Part shown: positions 26,739 to 36,675 of the stretch, piece after piece
Layout: each line of letters opens with the position of its first letter
How positions within the stretch are numbered: the stretch's first letter is position 1
From: Listeria monocytogenes
GTDB lineage: Bacteria; Bacillota; Bacilli; Lactobacillales; Listeriaceae
Assembly (NCBI RefSeq): GCF_013282665.1
Contig: NZ_CP054041.1
Span: forward strand, 1,126,501-1,190,500
Direction of reading: 5' to 3'
Length of the DNA stretch: 64,000 bases
Notes under the pieces: generated by a model
Databases searched by the model: none
What the model was told of the DNA's origin: nothing
What the model saw: only the letters and a program-made list of their open reading frames with translations
Made by a program: the position numbers and the translations under genes

Positions 26739-28912
26739 AAAGACACATCCTTCTGATCCAACTTAATGGTTAATGTATCTGTTAATTGCTGTTTTTCTCC
26801 GTGAATAACTAATTCTAGCACGCTTTTTGTGCTTTTTGAAAGTTGTAAAGTGTTTGGCGCGATTTCTACCAAGATTTTTTCATCTTTCCAAGAGAATTCA
26901 AATGCCACAGATTGCCAGGAATCCGGTAATTTAGGTGCGAATGCAAGTAGTTCTCCACTAGTATCTATACCCGCAAATCCAAAAACTACTGCCAACCATA
27001 TTGCGCCAAGTGACGCTGCGTGAAGCCCATCATCCGATGAATGCGGCTCACTTCCAAGGTCAATTAAACAAGCTTCTTGGAAAAATTGATAGGCTTGTGC
27101 GCGATTCCCAGTTCGATTTTCTACAATTGCATGGATTGCTTTACTTAAAGAGGAATCATGAATAGTTCGTTTTTCATAGTAATCCAGGTTTTTCTTCACA
27201 ACATCAGGTGCAAACATCTTCGGAAACAGGTAAAACAACATGACTAAATCTGCTTGCTTTAAGATTTGTAGTTCGTTCACTTCTTGACGAGAATAATCTA
27301 ATAGAATCCCTTGTGTACCTTGCGCCGCCTTATATTTATCTAAATTTATCCAATCTTTTTCTAGGAAAGTATCATCTTGTGGAATTAAGCCAGACTCATT
27401 TGCGACAGGTAAATAGATTTTTTCAAGGAAAGCTTCTGCATGGGCTACAAAATAAGCATTATCTTTATTCCATTCTAGTGCTTTTTCTACATTATAGCGT
27501 GCCATATAATTCGTATAAGTATTATTATCGATATGCTCTGTGTATTCGTCTGGACCAATCACATCAAGGATTTCCAGTCGTCCATTACGATTAGTTGCAC
27601 GGCTTAGCCAAAATTCCGCTGTTTCAAGGAGCAGCTCTGAACCACACTCTTTCATAAACTGCGCATCCTTTGTCGCCGCTTCATATTCACAAACTGCATA
27701 AGCAATATCCGCAACTAAATGATGCTCCGAAATCGCTGAAGCTACTTTTTGACGTGTGCCAGTTCGAATATTAATCGCTGCAAATTCAGGCGTTTCTTCT
27801 TCGCCAGAGAATGCACTTTCCCACGGAAAAAGCGCCCCATTATAGCCGTTTTTCGTTGCTTTTTCCTTTGCTTCTTTCAAATGAAGATAGCGATATTTTA
27901 ATAGTTGTTTGGCAACTTCTGGTTTATTATAAAGGAAAAATGGCATGATGAAAATTTCTGTATCCCAAAAAACATGCCCCTTGTATCCTTCTCCGGTAAG
28001 CCCCTTCGCCCCAACGCTACAGCGGAAATCATCTTTTGGCGTCATAATTTCTAAGTGATAGCACGCAAAATCTAGCGCAAATTGGTCAAAATCATTCGTG
28101 CTCTCTACCCGGACACCCGCATGCTCCCAAAAATCCGCCCATAGTTCCTCCGAAGCTGTTTTCAGTTCTGCGTAGGTCACCTTTGGAAGTTCCGCATCTA
28201 CTTGATCAAGGGATGTTTTAACCATGCTTATTTTCTCCAAAGTGAATCGTTTATTTTCAGCAATTTCTTGCTCTACTTCGGTCATTAATTGTCTGTTTTT
28301 CGCAGTGAAAATCCCTTTTTTATTCACTTTTGTTGCTACTGTAATATGCTGTTTGCTCTCGATGGTTTCATATTCGCCAACCATCAGTTCCTCATTAAAA
28401 ATTCGCAGACTCAACTCCGCCAACTGCTGTGTTCCAAAATTAGTTTGTTGCGCATCAATACCAGTTTTTACTTTGACTTTCGTCGCGCCGCTCAAAGGTA
28501 TTATCTCCACTTTAGCAGCAATGACGTGCTTCGCTGCTTTTGAAACGAATCGATGAAAATTCAGTTGGTACTTTTTACCCGCGCTACTTTCCCAAGTAAT
28601 TTTTCGAACTAATTCTCCTGTCTGCATATCTAAATAACGTTCATATGCATGGATTTTCCCCGCTTGCATCGAAAAAGTTTCCCCATCAAGCATCACTTGG
28701 AAACGCGTCACATCCGGCAAGTTCACTAGTTCCGAACTCAGCGAACCGCTCGGACGATTATAAATCCCCGCCACGTACATACCGCGAACTTGCTCTGGAT
28801 ACTCTTCTTCAAGAGCACCGCGCACGCCCAAATAGCCATTTCCCACAGTCATTTGGCTACCGTATTTATTTAGATAATTTAATGCAAATTCCTTCTCGAT
28901 TATTTTCTTCAT
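26735..28912 (-). CDS. GH65 glycoside phosphorylase (kojibiose phosphorylase/YcjT-like)
   Basis: A 725-residue GH65 enzyme that cleaves an alpha-glucoside with phosphate to give beta-D-glucose 1-phosphate. It has the N-terminal beta-sandwich, the (alpha/alpha)6 catalytic domain with VFWDTEIF, the general acid Glu456 in GPDEYTEH, and the phosphate-binding region SSDDGLHAASLG. The start overlaps the upstream oxidoreductase stop (ATGA). By operon context it is closest to E. coli YcjT, a kojibiose phosphorylase; specificity among kojibiose, maltose, trehalose or nigerose cannot be decided from motifs alone. Confidence 0.92.
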   Translation of the reverse strand: MKKIIEKEFALNYLNKYGSQMTVGNGYLGVRGALEEEYPEQVRGMYVAGIYNRPSGSLSSELVNLPDVTRFQVMLDGETFSMQAGKIHAYERYLDMQTGELVRKITWESSAGKKYQLNFHRFVSKAAKHVIAAKVEIIPLSGATKVKVKTGIDAQQTNFGTQQLAELSLRIFNEELMVGEYETIESKQHITVATKVNKKGIFTAKNRQLMTEVEQEIAENKRFTLEKISMVKTSLDQVDAELPKVTYAELKTASEELWADFWEHAGVRVESTNDFDQFALDFACYHLEIMTPKDDFRCSVGAKGLTGEGYKGHVFWDTEIFIMPFFLYNKPEVAKQLLKYRYLHLKEAKEKATKNGYNGALFPWESAFSGEEETPEFAAINIRTGTRQKVASAISEHHLVADIAYAVCEYEAATKDAQFMKECGSELLLETAEFWLSRATNRNGRLEILDVIGPDEYTEHIDNNTYTNYMARYNVEKALEWNKDNAYFVAHAEAFLEKIYLPVANESGLIPQDDTFLEKDWINLDKYKAAQGTQGILLDYSRQEVNELQILKQADLVMLFYLFPKMFAPDVVKKNLDYYEKRTIHDSSLSKAIHAIVENRTGNRAQAYQFFQEACLIDLGSEPHSSDDGLHAASLGAIWLAVVFGFAGIDTSGELLAFAPKLPDSWQSVAFEFSWKDEKILVEIAPNTLQLSKSTKSVLELVIHGEKQQLTDTLTIKLDQKDVSL

Positions 28913-29940
28913 AAAGAAACACTCTCACCTTTTTCTGCCGATTCGTATAAACTTTCAACAATTTTTTGTATGATATAACCTTGTTCAGCGCCAGCAAGCT
29001 CCACTTTTCCAGCACCAAGAACGCTATCAACAAATGCTTTCATGCTGTTTTCGTGTTTATTTTCTTCCAGTTGTGCTAACTTCTCTAACAACTGAAATTC
29101 ACCTGCATTATCTGTATAAATTTCAGCCGGGTATAAACTCCCTCCTGCTAAATCACCAAAAAAGTCAACGTTTAGCGCACTTTCTGGCTTAATATGTAGC
29201 GCAAAAGAAGTATCTAATTCAATTAATCCGCCATTTTCCAGTTCAATAAAGCCAAATAAAGAATCCTCTACCGTATATTTTTCCGGATCCCACGAACCAA
29301 ATGTCCCCGCACTTTTCTTAGTGCCAATTTTTTGGAAACTTTTTGCTGTCACTTTCTTCACTTTTGGAAAACCAAGGACAAACATCGCCGCATCAAGCAT
29401 GTGAATTCCCATATCAATCAGGGGGCCCCCGCCTTGCATTTCTTTATTCGTAAAAGTTCCCCAACCTGGCACGCCAGAACGACGAAGTGCCGTTGCTTTC
29501 ACACAATAAATTTCACCTAGAATCGCCGAATTTCTCTTTAAAAACTGTGCTTCACTAGAAAAACGATGATGGAAATCGTACGCCAAAATCGCGCCTTTTT
29601 CTTCCGCAAGTTCCCACATTGCTTTTGCTTCCACCGCACTCATTGCAGGTGGTTTTTCACACATAACGGCTGCTCCATTCGCTAATGACAACATCACATT
29701 ATCAAAATGGAACCGATTAGGTGTACAAATACTAACAATATCGATTTTCTCGGCCGCAAACATCTCTTCTGCCGTAGCATAATGCTTCTCAAAACCATTG
29801 TTCGCGCGGAACTCTTCGCCACGCTCCAAACTTGGGTCACAAACAGCTACAAGCTCCAGTTCATTTCTTGTCTTATAATATGCAGCGTGGACCTTCTCAG
29901 CGACTTGTCCAGCACCGATAATTGCAACTCTTTTCTTCAT
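28909..29940 (-). CDS. Gfo/Idh/MocA-family oxidoreductase (YcjS-like)
   Basis: A 343-residue NAD-dependent dehydrogenase. N-terminal Rossmann motif VAIIGAGQVAEKVHA, the sugar-dehydrogenase motif CEKPPAM (about 94-100), and a C-terminal alpha/beta domain with GPLIDMGIHMLDAAMF. In the E. coli cluster the equivalent YcjS oxidises D-glucosides at C3 to 3-keto-glucosides; I infer a similar role here. Separated from the upstream isomerase gene by a terminator-like hairpin but with its own ribosome binding site (AAAAGGAG). Confidence 0.9.
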   Translation of the reverse strand: MKKRVAIIGAGQVAEKVHAAYYKTRNELELVAVCDPSLERGEEFRANNGFEKHYATAEEMFAAEKIDIVSICTPNRFHFDNVMLSLANGAAVMCEKPPAMSAVEAKAMWELAEEKGAILAYDFHHRFSSEAQFLKRNSAILGEIYCVKATALRRSGVPGWGTFTNKEMQGGGPLIDMGIHMLDAAMFVLGFPKVKKVTAKSFQKIGTKKSAGTFGSWDPEKYTVEDSLFGFIELENGGLIELDTSFALHIKPESALNVDFFGDLAGGSLYPAEIYTDNAGEFQLLEKLAQLEENKHENSMKAFVDSVLGAGKVELAGAEQGYIIQKIVESLYESAEKGESVSL

Positions 29941-29958
29941 TATCCGAAACTCCTTTTA

Positions 29959-29993
29959 GAAAAATCCGTCCGCTTTAATTGGGACGGATTTTC
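29959..29993 (-). terminator. intra-operon hairpin between isomerase and dehydrogenase genes
   Basis: Arms AAAATCCGTCC (29961-29971) and GGACGGATTTT (29982-29992) followed by TTTTTCT on the minus strand. It may partly terminate transcription or protect the upstream mRNA. Confidence 0.65.
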
Positions 29994-29997
29994 TATT

Positions 29998-30792
29998 TTA
30001 AATTAAACAGCTTTTTAAATGTGCTAAGGCATCTTTATAAGCTTGTTCATGATTTTCACTGCGAACACGACATTCAAAAGTTAAAAATCCGTTGTAACCG
30101 TTCTTTTTCAGTTGATCAAAACTTGTTTTAAAATCAAGGCTACCACTTCCTGGTTGATAGCGATGATTGTCAGCAACATGAATGTGACCAATCGAATCCT
30201 TATACGTCTCAAGCGCAGTCGGGATGCTATCTTCTTCAATATTCATATGATAGAAATCAGCGATAATTTCTACATTTTTAAGATTATTTTCATCAATGTA
30301 TTTCTGCGCATCACCCAGTAAATTAATCATATGATCTTGGTATCTGTTAAGCGGCTCAAGATAAACTTTCGTGCCAGTCTCACCAGCAATTTTATCCAAA
30401 TAAACCAACGATTCGCTCACTGCTTTGAAATCTCCGGCTTGGCTACGTGGCGAAACCATTGGTGGAAGGCGGTATGTGAACATTCCCCATGCCGCTGGAA
30501 CAACAATCCCTTGCCCACCAACTTCTGCCAAAGCTTCTAAAATCACCTTGATTTCTTCTAAACCGTTCAGCCTGCGCTCTTCGATGAAGTCACCAATCCA
30601 GCCATCATAGCCACCACATGCAGTACTAACAGGTAGCCCCGTTTTTTCGATTGCTTTCTTCACTTCGTCCAAATTTTCAACAAGTAATTTACCATCAATT
30701 TCAAAACCTTCAAAGCCCATTTCTTTTACATAAGCAAATTTTTCTTCTATATTTTCTGGGAAAAATGCTTGGTTTTGTGTGCCTAATTTCAT
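29998..30792 (-). CDS. sugar phosphate isomerase/epimerase, AP-endonuclease-2 TIM barrel (YcjR-like)
   Basis: A 264-residue xylose-isomerase-like TIM-barrel protein. Metal-ligand-type segments: YLEPLNRY (about 143-150), IADFYHMNIEED (about 176-187), GHIHVADNHRYQPG (about 202-215) and FLTFECR (about 237). The E. coli relative YcjR epimerises 3-keto-gulosides at C4; the same chemistry is inferred because neighbours match. ATG start with AAGGAG upstream. It lies 12 bases after the dehydrogenase gene at 30805. Confidence 0.9.
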   Translation of the reverse strand: MKLGTQNQAFFPENIEEKFAYVKEMGFEGFEIDGKLLVENLDEVKKAIEKTGLPVSTACGGYDGWIGDFIEERRLNGLEEIKVILEALAEVGGQGIVVPAAWGMFTYRLPPMVSPRSQAGDFKAVSESLVYLDKIAGETGTKVYLEPLNRYQDHMINLLGDAQKYIDENNLKNVEIIADFYHMNIEEDSIPTALETYKDSIGHIHVADNHRYQPGSGSLDFKTSFDQLKKNGYNGFLTFECRVRSENHEQAYKDALAHLKSCLI

Positions 30793-30804
30793 TATTATCG
30801 CTCC

Positions 30805-31857
30805 TTAAAGGGTAATCCCCATTTTAATACTCAAATCAGGTTGTTGATCGACGTATTTCATGTAGCTCTCAGCTGAATCTGCAAACGGAACGACTGGATC
30901 AATAATGTCCGAACAATCCAAGTAACCGTTCATCAGTAGTTCCCAACAAGTTTCCTCGATACGCTTACGATCCCAGCGCGGATAATCCGGATTTGGTTCA
31001 CTAGCCGCACGTGAAAAGACGATTTTCGCATTGTTGAAATGAGCTTCACGTCCTAGGTTAAATCCTTCTGGAAAAGGTTTCGCAAACGCAACATAAGAAA
31101 TTGTTCCACCATAAGCAATTCCGCGTAGTGCTGCTTGAAGTGCCGCCGCATTCCCACTCGTTTCAATAATCGAATCGGCGCCAAGTTTACCAGTAAGGCG
31201 CTTCACTTCTAAGCCAACATCTGTCGTAATCGGATCAAACGTAGCATCTGCTCCGTGTTTTTCAGCAATTTCACGACGATGACTAAGTGGATCAACCCCG
31301 ATAACAACACTTGCTCCAGCTTTTTTTGCCAGTTGAATCGCAATTTGACCGATCGCACCAAGTCCGACAACAACAACGTAATCGCCCGCACGAACATGTG
31401 CATCACGCACGCCACTCATTGCAAATTGAGCAGGGTCATAGCAAACCGCGTTTTTCCAATTAGCACCTTTTGGCAATTTACGTAGTTTATAATTATCGAC
31501 AGCTTTCACAATAACAGTTTCCATAATCGGTCCGTAAGAACAAACGATATCTCCAAGCTCGTATTCTGTTACTTTGCTCCCACATTCAACTACTTCACCA
31601 ACGACCATGTTACCTAGCTGAAACTCGCCAAATACAATGCCTCGCGCACTATTTGTTTCACGTGAAACAAATAAGTTCCATTCAGGCGAAAATTCTTCAT
31701 CAATAAAAGGGCTAATCCCTCTAAAATCAACTACTTCTGTTCCATGTTTTGGAGAAGCAAATTGTACTTTAATTTTTACTTCATCTTCTAAAACTTCACG
31801 ATCATGATATTCTACTAATTCCGCCACACGCGGCGCTGTCGCTACTAATTTTTTCAT
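30805..31857 (-). CDS. zinc-type alcohol dehydrogenase-like protein (YcjQ-like)
   Basis: A 350-residue MDR-superfamily oxidoreductase with the NAD-binding GLGAIGQIAIQLAKKAGA segment (about 166-183). Residues typical of the catalytic zinc site are only partly preserved in the N-terminal region (KHGTEVVD instead of GxHxxxxxG), as expected for sugar 3-keto reductases of the YcjQ type rather than simple alcohol dehydrogenases. ATG with AAAGGAAG upstream. A perfect parS site lies in the coding sequence at 31654-31669. Confidence 0.88.
   Translation of the reverse strand: MKKLVATAPRVAELVEYHDREVLEDEVKIKVQFASPKHGTEVVDFRGISPFIDEEFSPEWNLFVSRETNSARGIVFGEFQLGNMVVGEVVECGSKVTEYELGDIVCSYGPIMETVIVKAVDNYKLRKLPKGANWKNAVCYDPAQFAMSGVRDAHVRAGDYVVVVGLGAIGQIAIQLAKKAGASVVIGVDPLSHRREIAEKHGADATFDPITTDVGLEVKRLTGKLGADSIIETSGNAAALQAALRGIAYGGTISYVAFAKPFPEGFNLGREAHFNNAKIVFSRAASEPNPDYPRWDRKRIEETCWELLMNGYLDCSDIIDPVVPFADSAESYMKYVDQQPDLSIKMGITL
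31654..31669. other. parS centromere site (inside YcjQ-like gene)
   Basis: Perfect TGTTTCACGTGAAACA within the coding sequence of the dehydrogenase, encoding FVSRET in the protein. Confidence 0.95.
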
Positions 31858-31875
31858 TTTAAAAAACTTCCTTTC

Positions 31876-32727
31876 TTATCCCTTAACTCCACCGTCAGTT
31901 AAGTTTCCTTTGATAAACCGTTCTGAAATTGCGTACATAATAACGACTGGAAGCGCCGTAACAAGCGATGCCGCCATCATTCTACCCCAAATATAATCAG
32001 GCGTACTAAATAATGTATTCAAGCCAATCGGTAACGTGAATTTCTCTGCGCTAGATAAGAAAATCGAAGCAAACAGATAATCATTCCAAGCTACCATGAA
32101 GCAGTATACGAACACAGAAACAATGCCCGAAATCGCAAGCGGAACAATAATACGTAAGATAATCTGGAAGCGATTCAATCCGTCCATCATTGCTGCTTCT
32201 TCTATATCAGTTGGAATCGTATCAAAATAACTTTTCAGCATAAATACCGCAGTTGGTAGTGTTTGTACAACCATCGTGATAATTAAAGCTGTCTCTGTAT
32301 CATACAATCCCAAACTCGAAATTATTTTGAACAACGGAACAATTAATAAAATCCCGGAGAACATATAAACCGTATAAAAACTTGCATTGATCGTCATCCG
32401 CCCTTTAAAGCGTAATTTTGATAATGCATAAGCGCCTAAAATCCCCAAAACAACCGCAATACCGGCCGCAAAAACCGAAACAACCAAACTATTTTTAAAG
32501 TATGTTAAAAACGGAAAAATATCTGGGTTGAAAATATCGATGTAATGCTGGAAAGTGAATTCTTTCGGAAAAAATGTTGGATGTGTAGAAATGGCTTCTT
32601 TACTGCTTTTAAACGAAGTCATTAACATAATCGCAAATGGGAACAACGTGATACATAAAAATGCAACCATCGTCACATAAAACGCGATTTTCTTTGTTCT
32701 TTTTGACTTTTTACTACTTACCGCCAT
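31876..32727 (-). CDS. carbohydrate ABC transporter permease (MalG-type, YcjP-like)
   Basis: A 283-residue membrane permease with about six helices. The EAA loop (EEAAMMDGLNRFQIILRIIVPLAISG, about 180-205) couples to an ATPase. It forms a pair with the next permease, whose gene overlaps this one by 14 bases. No ABC ATPase is encoded in the operon, so the importer must borrow a shared MsmX-type ATPase from elsewhere in the genome (inference based on Gram-positive CUT1 systems). Confidence 0.95.
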   Translation of the reverse strand: MAVSSKKSKRTKKIAFYVTMVAFLCITLFPFAIMLMTSFKSSKEAISTHPTFFPKEFTFQHYIDIFNPDIFPFLTYFKNSLVVSVFAAGIAVVLGILGAYALSKLRFKGRMTINASFYTVYMFSGILLIVPLFKIISSLGLYDTETALIITMVVQTLPTAVFMLKSYFDTIPTDIEEAAMMDGLNRFQIILRIIVPLAISGIVSVFVYCFMVAWNDYLFASIFLSSAEKFTLPIGLNTLFSTPDYIWGRMMAASLVTALPVVIMYAISERFIKGNLTDGGVKG

Positions 32728-33595
32728 TCAAGTCCACCCGCTTTCTTGCAAAAATAATCACAACAAAAATAATGACAAATAATATGACAGAAATCGCTGC
32801 TGCTTTTCCTAAATCATTGAACGCGAATGCTGTTTTATATAAATAAACTCCAAGGATATTTACTTTATTCGTTAGTAAGTATACATCAGTGAACATATAG
32901 AACATCCAAATCGCACGAAGCGTAATAACTGTCGCAAGTACCGGCATAATCGCTGGCAAAGTAACAATTTTGAATTTATCCCAAATGTTCGCTCCATCCA
33001 TATCAGCCGCCTCATAAAGCGACTTATCGACCGTTTGCAAAATCGCCAAAAACGAAATAAATGCATACGGGAAGTAACGCCATATCGCAAAAAAGGTTAC
33101 TAAAAAGAAACTAGAAACTGGATTATCAAACCAAAGTGGCGCTTCTTTGAACATATGGAGTACATCCACAGTCATGAAATTAATTACGCCATAACCATTG
33201 TTAAACATATATTTCCATGCAAAAATAAGAGAAATAGATGGTGTTACATATGACAAAATAATAAGCGACCGAGCCGTTCTTCTAAAGCGAAATTCACGAT
33301 TAAAGAATATCGCTACAAGTAGCCCCATCCCAGTACTGCCAACAACGACAAGTGCTGTATAAGCCACCGTAAGTCCTAGTGATTTATAAAACTCTGGATC
33401 CTTCAAAATATCTATATAATTTTGTAAACCGATAAAGACAGATTTAATATTTGGATTTAGCGGCATATCTAAAAAACTAATCTGGATATTTGAAATCATC
33501 GGATATAAAACAAGTGCTGCCAGTAAAACAAAACTTGGCGCAAGTAAAATCATTGCTAACTTAAAGTCGGACCTTTTATATACTTTCGTTTTCAT
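32714..33595 (-). CDS. carbohydrate ABC transporter permease (MalF-type, YcjO-like)
   Basis: A 293-residue permease with about six transmembrane helices, and an EAA motif (YEAADMDGANIWDKFKIVTLPAIMPV). It partners with the MalG-type permease. ATG start with AAGGAGG upstream. A hairpin terminator-like element lies between the substrate-binding protein gene and this gene, which is common in CUT1 operons to let the binding protein be made in excess. Confidence 0.95.
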   Translation of the reverse strand: MKTKVYKRSDFKLAMILLAPSFVLLAALVLYPMISNIQISFLDMPLNPNIKSVFIGLQNYIDILKDPEFYKSLGLTVAYTALVVVGSTGMGLLVAIFFNREFRFRRTARSLIILSYVTPSISLIFAWKYMFNNGYGVINFMTVDVLHMFKEAPLWFDNPVSSFFLVTFFAIWRYFPYAFISFLAILQTVDKSLYEAADMDGANIWDKFKIVTLPAIMPVLATVITLRAIWMFYMFTDVYLLTNKVNILGVYLYKTAFAFNDLGKAAAISVILFVIIFVVIIFARKRVDLNGGK

Positions 33596-33633
33596 AATGC
33601 CTCCTTAAATCAAAAAGCGACGTGCTAAACTGT

Positions 33634-33662
33634 TAAAAAAGGCGGGGAGACTCTCTCCCCGC
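33634..33662 (-). terminator. intra-operon hairpin after the binding-protein gene
   Basis: GC-rich arms GCGGGGAG (33642-33649) and CTCCCCGC (33655-33662) followed by T6 on the minus strand; probable partial terminator or mRNA stabiliser. Confidence 0.75.
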
Positions 33663-33669
33663 TATTTGA

Positions 33670-34962
33670 TTATTTGCCTTCTTCAGCTTTTTTCTGTGCA
33701 GCTTTTAAGTCCGCTGATACATCGCCACCGCCAACGGTTACGTTATTAACCATTTGAGCGATAATGCCTGAGCTAGTAATATCTCCCATTTTTGTAAGGT
33801 TCTTACCGTCAACAAGTCCGAAAACTTGGATATCATTGAATGATGCTGCGATTTCATTTGGAAGTTCCCCAAACGATTTAATTACTTCATTTTCTTTGTA
33901 AGCTTTTTGTTCCACTACTTCTTTATTTACTGGTTGCGCACCACCTGGAGACATTAATACCCACGTTGCCATGTTTTTCGGTTGAGACAAGTATTCAACA
34001 AATTTCTTCGTTGCTTTCTTTTGTTCATCATCAAGTCCTGCTGAAATAGTTAAACCAGAAACTGTACCATAAACTGCTTTTTCTTTTTCTTCTGGAATTG
34101 CGAAACCGATATTTTTTGGATCGCCTTCTTCATAAACAGATGGAAGGATATACGTAGAGTAAATCGCCATTGGAACTGTTCCATTCATAAATGCATCTTT
34201 AATTTCAGTTACATCATTTGAACCAGGCATCGTGTATGCTGACAAATCTTTGTAATATTGAAGTGCTTCTTTCATTTCTGGTGTATCAATCGTTACATTA
34301 CCTTTCGCATCTAAAACATTTGCTTTGTTAGAAAGTGCGAATTGAGAGAAAGCTTGCTCACTCATCGTGCTTTCAGCTGTTGGAATTGCAATACCGTATT
34401 TTTTATCTGCTTTATTTGTGAATTTTTTCGCTACTTTTTCAATATCCGCCCAGTTTTTAGGTTCTTCAAAACCAGCATCGGCTAAAGCTTTTTTGTTGTA
34501 CCAAATACCTTGAACCCAACCGCTTATTGGTGCTGCGATATAGCTCTTACCATCTTCAGAACGTACTAAGTTTGTTGCACCTTCATAGTATTTATCTTCT
34601 CCCACAGAGTCGATAACTTCTTTTACTGCATCTTGGTCAATTAACTGATCTTTATCCATTACTTTGGCAAAATCTTGGCTTACTTCCATAACTGCTGGAA
34701 GTTTACCAGAACGAGCAAGTGTGACAACTTTAGTATTAAAAGCATCTTCCTCTACTGGAATTTGTTTGATTTTGATTGTTGGATTTTCTTTTTCAAAATC
34801 AGCAATTAATTTATTAATAACATCTAAACGCTCTTTTTCAACGGATGAATGCATAAATTCAATCGTTACTTCCTTACTACCAGACTCTTTTCCTCCACAT
34901 GCAGCTAGAACCGCACTTAGAACCAACACAACAACAAGTAATACAAGACTCTTTTTCTTCAT
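33670..34962 (-). CDS. sugar ABC transporter substrate-binding lipoprotein (YcjN-like)
   Basis: A 430-residue extracellular solute-binding protein (family 1). Lipoprotein signal peptide with lipobox LAAC (Cys about 22), then a long bilobed domain with TIEFMHSSVEKERLDVIN and ITSSGIIAQM segments. ATG start overlaps the stop of the phosphorylase gene (ATGA) and has GGGAGG upstream. It should capture the glycoside and deliver it to the permeases. The sugar is unknown; glucosylglycerate, kojibiose or related glucosides fit the enzymes. Confidence 0.95.
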   Translation of the reverse strand: MKKKSLVLLVVVLVLSAVLAACGGKESGSKEVTIEFMHSSVEKERLDVINKLIADFEKENPTIKIKQIPVEEDAFNTKVVTLARSGKLPAVMEVSQDFAKVMDKDQLIDQDAVKEVIDSVGEDKYYEGATNLVRSEDGKSYIAAPISGWVQGIWYNKKALADAGFEEPKNWADIEKVAKKFTNKADKKYGIAIPTAESTMSEQAFSQFALSNKANVLDAKGNVTIDTPEMKEALQYYKDLSAYTMPGSNDVTEIKDAFMNGTVPMAIYSTYILPSVYEEGDPKNIGFAIPEEKEKAVYGTVSGLTISAGLDDEQKKATKKFVEYLSQPKNMATWVLMSPGGAQPVNKEVVEQKAYKENEVIKSFGELPNEIAASFNDIQVFGLVDGKNLTKMGDITSSGIIAQMVNNVTVGGGDVSADLKAAQKKAEEGK

Positions 34963-36659
34963 TTTTGTTCCTCCCTGTAATTTTTGGTTTTTAGCCAGCA
35001 GAATTCATAGCCACTAAGCTTTATGGAATCGCTCCCAGTTACTGTGGAGCCCGAATAAAGATTTGTATAAACACCGCTGTCTAGTGAATAACTCACTTCT
35101 TTTTCTGATAAATTATGAATCAATATAGTTGATTCTACGTCGGATGAACGTTTAACAACAAACAATTCCGCCGTAGATTCTAAAACTTCCATCGGTATTT
35201 CTGGATGGAAAAGTGATTCCGCTTTTCGTGTGCTAATTAATTTCGTTAGCGCATCATAAGTTGCTTTTCGTAAGGAGCCTCTTTGTTCCAACTCTGCTGT
35301 AATTTCCGCCAAGTCGTATTTTTTTCGATTAATAGAACGATTGTGACCTGTTATTTCTACGCCAGAATAATCATTGCGGCTTCCTAAAATACTTTGAACA
35401 TAAACAGCTGGAACGCCTGGGATAGACATTAGTACTGCGTGAGCCACTAGAAATCTTGATAACCTCAAGTCATCCGTGTCCGCCTGTTTACTTAGCGCAT
35501 CCATATAAGTCACGTTGATTTCATACGGACTCTTAGAACCATCTGGATTTTGCTTATATGAAACGAGCGCGCCTTCTTCCTCCAAATCATTCACTAAAGC
35601 CAAAATTTCAGCTTCTGGAATAATACCGCGCACTGGATTTAACCCAATCCCATCATGTGAGGCAAGGAAATTAAAGAATGTCCGCTTGCCTTCTGGTAGC
35701 TCTAAATTCTTCGCCCAGTTACGGAGAGCCTCTGCATTACCATGGTGAATAGCATGGAGCACAAGTGGTGGAAGCGGGAATTGATAAACCATATGCGCTT
35801 CTTTTTCACCATTTCCAAAATAACTAATATTATCAACATGCGGCACATTGGTTTCGGTTATAATAATCGTCCCCGGAGCTGCAATATCTACTAAATCTCT
35901 AAATAATTTCACGATTTCATGCGTCTCTTCTAAGTGAATCGAGCTCGTTCCCGGTACTTTCCACATAAATCCAACCGCATCAAGTCGCACGTATTCGGCA
36001 CCTTCTTCTAAATAGAACATCAAAACATCAATCATCTTATAAAGTACTTCCGGACAAGCAAAGTTTAAATCAATCTGATCCTCACTAAACGTCGTCCAAA
36101 TATGCCCTACTTTCCCTGAATCAAACTGAAATGGTGTCAGCACTGGAGTCGCACGTGGCCTTGTTACCGAACTAAGGTCTGTCTTTGGATCCATTTCCAC
36201 AAAAAAGTTTCTAAACTCCTCGTCACCCGCCAGATATCGCTTAAACCAATCACTTTTCGCCGACATATGATTACAAACAAAATCAAACATCAACCGCGCC
36301 GACTGTTCCATTTCCTTAATATCTTCCCAATCACCAAGCTCTGGGTTCACCGCTTTATAATCGATGACCGAAAATCCATCATCCGACGAATAAGGATAAA
36401 AAGGCAAGAAATGAACTACTTCAAAAGTCGATTTTAAATAATTATCATACATTTTCTTAAAAGTTGTTAACGTTTTTTGGGATTCCTCTTTAAATTGATC
36501 CCCATATGTAATTAAAACAATATCTTTCTCATCCCACTGATCTTTTCGAGTTAACTTTCGTTGTTGCGTTTGCTGTACCCGCGCTTCGATTCTAGCTGCC
36601 AAACTATCTACCACATCTTCGGCATATAACCGCGAAAGTCGTTTTCTTAAATTCGTCAT
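34959..36659 (-). CDS. GH13_18 glycoside phosphorylase (sucrose/glucosylglycerate phosphorylase-type, YcjM-like)
   Basis: A 566-residue alpha-amylase-superfamily phosphorylase that releases alpha-D-glucose 1-phosphate. Catalytic residues are visible: nucleophile Asp227 (RLDAVGF), acid/base Glu269 (TETN) and Asp336 (SHDGIG). The family contains sucrose, sucrose-6-phosphate and glucosylglycerate phosphorylases. The E. coli counterpart YcjM acts on glucosylglycerate, and the glycerate kinase in this operon supports the same here (inference). Two ATGs follow AGGAGG (36657-36662); I take the second. First gene of the operon, divergent from the LacI gene. Confidence 0.9.
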   Translation of the reverse strand: MTNLRKRLSRLYAEDVVDSLAARIEARVQQTQQRKLTRKDQWDEKDIVLITYGDQFKEESQKTLTTFKKMYDNYLKSTFEVVHFLPFYPYSSDDGFSVIDYKAVNPELGDWEDIKEMEQSARLMFDFVCNHMSAKSDWFKRYLAGDEEFRNFFVEMDPKTDLSSVTRPRATPVLTPFQFDSGKVGHIWTTFSEDQIDLNFACPEVLYKMIDVLMFYLEEGAEYVRLDAVGFMWKVPGTSSIHLEETHEIVKLFRDLVDIAAPGTIIITETNVPHVDNISYFGNGEKEAHMVYQFPLPPLVLHAIHHGNAEALRNWAKNLELPEGKRTFFNFLASHDGIGLNPVRGIIPEAEILALVNDLEEEGALVSYKQNPDGSKSPYEINVTYMDALSKQADTDDLRLSRFLVAHAVLMSIPGVPAVYVQSILGSRNDYSGVEITGHNRSINRKKYDLAEITAELEQRGSLRKATYDALTKLISTRKAESLFHPEIPMEVLESTAELFVVKRSSDVESTILIHNLSEKEVSYSLDSGVYTNLYSGSTVTGSDSIKLSGYEFCWLKTKNYREEQK

Positions 36660-36675
36660 CATTTACCTCCTAACC

